Assembly: GCA_036518955.1 (NCBI GenBank)
Contig: DATDMG010000097.1
Coordinates: 1 to 9,133, forward strand
Direction: 5' to 3'
Source: DATDMG01 sp036518955
Lineage (GTDB): Bacteria > Actinomycetota > Actinomycetes > Actinomycetales > Kineosporiaceae
DNA: 9,133 nucleotides
Shown: one piece after another, positions 5,579 to 9,133 of the stretch
Layout of the letters: every line of letters starts with the position of its first letter
Position numbering within the stretch: position 1 is the stretch's first letter
The notes under the pieces: model-generated
What the model saw: only the letters and a program-made list of their open reading frames with translations
The model's database searches: none
What the model was told of the DNA's origin: nothing
Program-made: the position numbers and the translations under genes

Positions 5579-7207
5579 ATGCGCAGGTGGCACGCGAAAC
5601 CCTGGGCGGTCTTGCTGACCCTGTCCCTGGGCTTCTTCATGACGTTGCTCGACCTCACGATCGTCAACATCGCCATCCCGAGCATGATCGACCAACTTCA
5701 CGCCTCGCTCGACGAGGTGCTCTGGGTGCTCAACGGCTACGTGCTCGTCCTGGCGGTCCTGCTGATCACCGCAGGGCGGCTGGGTGACCTGTTCGGGCAG
5801 CGGAACGTCTTCATCGCCGGGGTGGCGCTGTTCACCGTGGCGAGCCTCGCCTGCGGCGCGTCCCAGAGCCCGGGCGAGCTCATCGTGGCCCGGCTGGTCC
5901 AAGGGCTGGGAGCCGCGGCACTGATGCCGCAGACCATGGCTTTGATCATCGCGACGTTCCCCGCCGATCGCCGAGGCGCGGCGCTGGGGGTGTGGGGAGC
6001 CGTGGCCGGGCTGTCCACGGTCGCCGGCCCCACCCTGGGCGGGCTGCTCATCACCGCCTTCAGCTGGCGCTGGATCTTCTTCATCAACCTGCCGATCGGG
6101 GTGCTCGTGCTGGTCGCGTCGGCACTGTTCCTGCCGGGGGCACGGATCGGCCACCGGCACCGGCTGGACTGGGGCGGTGTGGTGCTGGCCAGCGCGGCGC
6201 TCTTCTGCCTGTCGTTCGCGCTGACCGAGGGCCAGCGCCACGACTGGGCCGGGTGGATCTGGGGCCTGTTCGGCGCCGGCCTGGTGCTGGTGGCCGGGTT
6301 CCTGGTGCAGCAGCGACGCAGGCAACGCAGCGAGCCTCTGGTCCCGTTCGGGCTGTTCCGCGATCGCAATTTCACGATCATGAGCTCCGTCGGCGCAGCC
6401 GTCTCGGCGGGCATGATCGCGTTCTTCATCCCGATCAGCATCTTCCTGCAGTCGGTGCTCGGCTTCAGCGCGTTGAAGGCCGGCCTGGTGCTGGCTCCGT
6501 CATCGGTGGTGTCCATGGTCACCGCCCCGATCGCCGGCCGGGCATCGGACCGGATCGGCGGCAAGTACATCGTGGCCGTCGGCCTGACGATGTTCGCGGC
6601 CGGCATCGCGTGGGTGGCCACCGTGAGCAGCCCCGAGATGTCCTGGACGCCACTGCTCGCCCCGATGGTGCTCAGCGGGGTCGGCATGGGGTGCGTCTTC
6701 GCGCCGATGGCCACCGAAGCCCTGCGCAGGATCCCGCCCCCACTGGCCGGAGCCGCGGCCGGCGTCAACAACACCGTGCGTCAGGTCGGATCGCTGATCG
6801 GCAGCGCTGCCGTGGGGGCCCTCTTGCAGAGCCGGCTTGCCGTTGCACTCGGCAACGAAGCCACACGTCGTGCCGGCGAGGTGCCGGAGCAGGCGCGGGC
6901 CGGGTTCGTGGCGGGTTTCCGGAACGCCGCTCGCGGCGGCATCGAGGTCGGCACCGGGCAGAGTGGCGCCGCCCAGCAGGTGCCGAAGGGGCTGCCGGCA
7001 TCGGTCGCCGAACAGCTGCACCGCGTCGGCAGCGAGGTCTTCGGCCACGGCTACGTCGCCGGCATGCGGCCGACGCTGGTCCTCCCGATCGCGATCACCA
7101 TGGTGGGAGCGGCCGCCTGCCTGGCCGCACGACCCCTCCACCCGACATCGACCCACGTCGCCCTTGCCACGCCGAGCACGCCGGAAGTCCGGATACCCCC
7201 CGGCTAG
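5579..7207 (+). CDS. DHA2-family MFS exporter (EmrB/QacA subfamily), 14 transmembrane helices
   Basis: 542 residues, the usual length for the 14-helix drug:H+ antiporter family, which expels lipophilic or cationic compounds from the cell. Diagnostic motifs: LLDLTIVNIAIP (23-34) in helix 1, the motif-A loop GRLGDLFGQR (66-75) between helices 2 and 3, VARLVQGLGAAALMP (103-117), motif C AVAGLSTVAGPTLGG (141-155), and FSWRWIFFINLPIG (161-174), a hallmark of DHA2 proteins. A second copy of a motif-A-like loop, GRASDRIGGKY, follows in the second half. The loop before the last helix is long and hydrophilic, as is common in actinobacterial members. ATG at 5579 has ACGGGAG some eight bases upstream. 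The substrate cannot be told from sequence. It is divergent from the desaturase and has no TetR regulator next to it. The short basic N-terminus and a Pro-rich C-tail are intracellular. Confidence 0.92.
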   Translation: MRRWHAKPWAVLLTLSLGFFMTLLDLTIVNIAIPSMIDQLHASLDEVLWVLNGYVLVLAVLLITAGRLGDLFGQRNVFIAGVALFTVASLACGASQSPGELIVARLVQGLGAAALMPQTMALIIATFPADRRGAALGVWGAVAGLSTVAGPTLGGLLITAFSWRWIFFINLPIGVLVLVASALFLPGARIGHRHRLDWGGVVLASAALFCLSFALTEGQRHDWAGWIWGLFGAGLVLVAGFLVQQRRRQRSEPLVPFGLFRDRNFTIMSSVGAAVSAGMIAFFIPISIFLQSVLGFSALKAGLVLAPSSVVSMVTAPIAGRASDRIGGKYIVAVGLTMFAAGIAWVATVSSPEMSWTPLLAPMVLSGVGMGCVFAPMATEALRRIPPPLAGAAAGVNNTVRQVGSLIGSAAVGALLQSRLAVALGNEATRRAGEVPEQARAGFVAGFRNAARGGIEVGTGQSGAAQQVPKGLPASVAEQLHRVGSEVFGHGYVAGMRPTLVLPIAITMVGAAACLAARPLHPTSTHVALATPSTPEVRIPPG

Positions 7208-7274
7208 CGCACGGCCCGACGCCCGCCGAGGAAGCCTTGGGGCAGCAGGTCACCGCAGGAGAGCGGCACCCTGG

Positions 7275-7484
7275 CCCTATGCCGGTGGCATGTTCGTGAT
7301 CACGGCCAAAGCCACCCCGACGGAGCGGATCGCTGCCATCAAACTCCTGGACTCAGGTGCAGTTCATCACCGGCCAGAAAGCACTCGCCCCGGTCTCCTG
7401 GAGCGCCTACCCGGACGGCCTGCGGGATCTCGGCTGCAGCGTTACCTCTCGTTGATGCAGAAGTCCTACGATGCCGCGAAGTGA
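7275..7484 (+). pseudogene. Relic of an ABC-transporter solute-binding protein C-terminus (family 1, YtcQ/LplA-like)
   Basis: Three pieces of one protein family appear in order but in changing frames. First PYAGGMFVITAKATPTERIA and AIKLLDS (7275-7355), matching the family pattern 'G-x-F-x-I-T-x-K-x-x-x-P-E-x-A-I-K-L-x-D'. Next, one frame over, QFITGQKALA then SWSAYPDGLRDLG (7360-7437), the well-known 'F-I-x-G-x-K-x-L-x-x-W-x-A-Y-x-x-G-L-x-x-L-G' end region. Then, back in the first frame, LQRYLSLMQKSYDAAK and a TGA stop (7482-7484). The first break also lacks the roughly hundred residues normally between these blocks, so it is a deletion as well as a frameshift. The second is explained by loss of one base near 7435. 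No N-terminal signal peptide, lipobox or permease genes are found, so the sugar-type transporter system has been lost here. Family assignment is from memory of the conserved end motif. Confidence 0.65.
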
Positions 7485-7554
7485 ACCCCGTCCACCTGCT
7501 GGGACACCCCGTCCACCTCCAGATCGCCAGGTACGGGCGGGGGTGGTGGCGGCG

Positions 7555-8733
7555 TCACCCGACGAGCGCCGCCCCGGCGGGTCGGAGCGGCTTCCCGAGC
7601 GCATCCAGGATCCTGGCCTTGACGAGCAGTTCCGCGTACTCCGAACCGGCGTCGGAGTCCCACGTGATACCCCCACCCGAACCGTAGACCGCTTCGTTCG
7701 ACGCCCTGTCCACCAAGATCGTCCGGATCGCCACCGAGAAACGTGCCCGAACCGGGGCGCCGGGTGGGGCGACCATCCCGATGGCCCCACAGTAGGGGCC
7801 ACGCGGGGCGTCCTCCAGTTCAGCGATGAGACGCATGGTCCGCGCCTTCGGTGCGCCGGTTACCGATCCGCACGGGAACAGCCCGCGGAAGATGTCCAGC
7901 AGGCGGACCTCGGGGCGAAGCTCGGCCTCCACCTGAGAGGTCAGCTGATGCAGAGTTTCGAACCGCTCGACGGTGCACAACGCGGGCACCGACACCGACC
8001 CCGCGCGGGCCACCCGGGCCAGATCATTGCGCACCAGGTCGACGATCATCACGTTCTCGGCCCACTCCTTGGGGCTGGACAGCAGGCGACGCACCTGCTC
8101 GTCGTCCTCCGCACCGGTCCGCCCCCGGGCCATGGTGCCCTTCATCGGCCGCATCACGATCCGTGACCCGATGGTTTCGAAGAACAGTTCAGGGCTGGCG
8201 CTCAGGACGGCGAAGCGACCCAGGTCGAGATAGGCGTTGTATGCGCCACGCTGGGCCAGAGCCAGATCCGCGTACATCTGGTCCAGGTCTCCGCCGGCGG
8301 GTGCCCGGAGCCGCGTGGTCAGGTTGCACTGATACGTCTCACCGTCGTTGATCATGTCTCGTACCCGCGCTACGGCCTCACCGTGACGAACCCCGTCCCA
8401 GTCCGGAGTCCACCGGCCGACGTCGTAGGCCCGCCCGGCGTGGGCCGCCAGCAGAGGCACGCGCACGGGGGCCTGGCCCACCCCGAACCAGACCAGGGGG
8501 AGGCCGGGGATCGCCCGCCTGGCGAACAACGCCGCGTCGAGCGCCGGCGCTGCCTCGTAAGCCACCATTCCGAAAGCCCACGCCCCAGCCGTGGTCGCCT
8601 GCTCCACCTCCTGGAGCACTCCGGGAACGTCCTCGAGCCGTGATGCCGTGAGCAGCTCGGACGCCTCCGCGAAGCCCCATGCATGCCCGGCGACGAGGTC
8701 GTCGAACCGCGCCATAAGACGATGGAGGGTCAC
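7555..8733 (-). CDS. pabB: Aminodeoxychorismate synthase component I (PabB)
   Basis: 392 residues from the chosen start. PabB converts chorismate, with ammonia from the PabA glutaminase, to 4-amino-4-deoxychorismate for folate synthesis. The chorismate-binding domain is complete: NDGETYQCNLT (129-139), SASPELFF (178-185), PMKGTMARGR (196-205), ENVMIVDLVRNDL (226-238), HQLTSQV (262-268), FPCGSVTGAPKARTM (286-300), PRGPYCGAIG (310-319), FSVAIRT (332-338) and GGGITWDSD (353-361). Lys198 in MKGT is the lysine that marks PabB against anthranilate synthase TrpE, which has alanine there. There is no fused PabA or PabC domain. The start is GTG at 8733, with GGGAGG six bases upstream; the frame stays open to GTG at 8820/8817, which would add 28-29 poorly conserved residues, and ATG at 8715 is also possible. 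pabA and pabC are not in the window. Confidence 0.93.
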   Translation of the reverse strand: MTLHRLMARFDDLVAGHAWGFAEASELLTASRLEDVPGVLQEVEQATTAGAWAFGMVAYEAAPALDAALFARRAIPGLPLVWFGVGQAPVRVPLLAAHAGRAYDVGRWTPDWDGVRHGEAVARVRDMINDGETYQCNLTTRLRAPAGGDLDQMYADLALAQRGAYNAYLDLGRFAVLSASPELFFETIGSRIVMRPMKGTMARGRTGAEDDEQVRRLLSSPKEWAENVMIVDLVRNDLARVARAGSVSVPALCTVERFETLHQLTSQVEAELRPEVRLLDIFRGLFPCGSVTGAPKARTMRLIAELEDAPRGPYCGAIGMVAPPGAPVRARFSVAIRTILVDRASNEAVYGSGGGITWDSDAGSEYAELLVKARILDALGKPLRPAGAALVG

Positions 8734-8739
8734 TCCGCG

Positions 8740-8745
8740 CCTCCC
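8740..8745 (-). promoter_or_regulatory. pabB: Ribosome binding site favouring the pabB start at 8733
   Basis: GGGAGG on the - strand, six bases before GTG at 8733. The alternative GTG codons at 8820 and 8817 have only GGTGAG touching or almost touching them, which is too close. Confidence 0.5.
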
Positions 8746-8852
8746 GCCGACGATCGCGGCCGGAGCGGCTCGTGGCATGCCCGCTGAACCCACGGGCGGC
8801 ACGTCACGAGAGGTCACCACCTCACCGAAGTGGTCATGTCAGGTGGGGGACG

Positions 8853-8858
8853 ACTGTA
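8853..8858 (-). promoter_or_regulatory. pabB: Possible -10 box of pabB
   Basis: TACAGT on the - strand fits the actinobacterial TAnnnT -10 pattern; no good -35 is seen at 17-18 bp. Transcription would begin near 8846, giving a leader of about 110 nt to the start at 8733. The leader includes a seven-codon ORF (ATG 8837, TGA 8814-8816) that overlaps the alternative GTG at 8817. Confidence 0.35.
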
Positions 8859-8919
8859 CTGGAGCGACCGAACCCCAGGGGGCCCGGGGTCATGCCGGCT
8901 GCCCGGGCGGCCTGCTGGC

Positions 8920-8925
8920 TACACT
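8920..8925 (+). promoter_or_regulatory. -10 box of the hydroxyacid dehydrogenase gene, leaderless arrangement
   Basis: TACACT fits TAnnnT well and lies 7 nt before the GTG at 8933, which places the transcript start at or next to the start codon. The seven bases between hold no ribosome site. This spacing is the known signature of leaderless mRNAs in actinobacteria. No clear -35 is present. Confidence 0.6.
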
Positions 8926-8932
8926 CCTGGGC

Positions 8933-9133
8933 GTGACCTCGTTACCCGCCGTCGCGCCGGACACGACGCGGACCGGATGGATCGGCACAGGTGTCATGGG
9001 CGCGTCCATGTGCGGACACCTGCTGACCGGCGGATACCCCGTCACGGTCTACTCACGATCACGCCACCGGGCCCAGCCCCTGCTGGACCGCGGGGCCACC
9101 TGGGCCGACACCCCCGCGGCGGTTGCCGCGACG
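8933..9133 (+). CDS. NAD(P)-dependent oxidoreductase of the 3-hydroxyisobutyrate dehydrogenase family (N-terminal part)
   Basis: 67 codons are in the window and the frame is open to its edge. After about 14 non-conserved residues comes a Rossmann first strand and dinucleotide loop GWIGTGVMGASMCGHLL (15-31), the G-x-G-x-x-G pattern in the form typical of beta-hydroxyacid dehydrogenases (G-x-x-G-x-G-x-M-G). YPVTVYSRSRHRAQPLL (35-51) follows, where the Ser-Arg after the second strand suggests NADP(H) preference; then GATWADTPAAVAA (54-66), as in 3-hydroxyisobutyrate and tartronate semialdehyde reductases. The reaction is oxidation of a beta-hydroxyacid or reduction of the semialdehyde, but the substrate-binding and catalytic (Ser, Lys) residues lie outside the window. 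The GTG start is chosen because of the TACACT box 7 nt upstream; no ribosome site is present. It is divergent from pabB, with a shared spacer of about 200 bp. Confidence 0.85.
   Translation, partial: MTSLPAVAPDTTRTGWIGTGVMGASMCGHLLTGGYPVTVYSRSRHRAQPLLDRGATWADTPAAVAAT

Noticed and set aside
4255..5787. 510-codon open frame on the + strand
   Set aside because: It is antisense to the desaturase with all its histidine boxes, then runs over the regulatory spacer into the exporter in another frame. The product is a His/Arg/Pro-rich shadow.
5339..6325. 328-codon open frame on the - strand, Gln/His/Pro-rich
   Set aside because: It is antisense to the N-terminal half of the DHA2 exporter; the composition is that of a reverse-frame shadow.
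7487..7518. Direct repeat of CCCCGTCCACCT before the end of pabB
   Set aside because: Two short, GC-rich copies only, with no further periodicity, and not at a gene or element boundary; not enough to call a site.

Overview
The window is high-GC DNA with strong G/C bias at third codon positions, GTG starts next to ATG starts, purine-rich Shine-Dalgarno sites and one gene that looks leaderless. This fits an actinomycete; the genus cannot be told from the sequence alone.

Left part (1-3055, all + strand): the Gly/Ser/Gln-rich tail of an upstream gene ends at 130 and is followed at once by seven copies of an 8-bp repeat. Three genes follow: a divergent ApbE-like protein that appears to have lost the usual catalytic and metal-binding residues, an SMI1/KNR4 (SUKH-superfamily) protein 18 nt behind it, and a membrane-anchored or secreted protein with a fibronectin-III-like and a LamG-like domain. 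The first two probably form an operon; the third may belong to it.

Middle part (3056-4296): mostly gene-poor and apparently decaying. It holds coding-like fragments on the - strand and two short tandem duplications (23 and 25 bp, neither a multiple of three). One small gene looks convincing: a 57-residue single-pass membrane protein on the - strand with a clear ribosome site just below a 9-bp-arm inverted repeat.

Right-centre (4297-7484): an acyl-CoA (delta-9 type) fatty acid desaturase on the - strand is divergent from a 14-helix DHA2 (EmrB/QacA) drug-type exporter on the + strand. The 280-bp space between them carries a 7-bp-arm palindrome near the desaturase and other inverted repeats nearer the exporter. 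Behind the exporter lies a frameshifted, internally deleted relic of the C-terminus of an ABC-transporter sugar-type solute-binding protein.

Right end (7555-9133): pabB (aminodeoxychorismate synthase component I, folate pathway) on the - strand, with the lysine typical of PabB, is divergent from the start of an NAD(P)-dependent beta-hydroxyacid dehydrogenase that runs off the window. The latter has a TACACT -10 box only 7 nt before its GTG. No mobile element, CRISPR array, tRNA or rRNA was seen. The genes look like independent transcription units, and I see no clear new multi-gene system. The best leads are the ApbE-like pseudoenzyme with its SUKH partner, the small membrane protein under a compound palindrome, and the decaying segment at 3056-3859.
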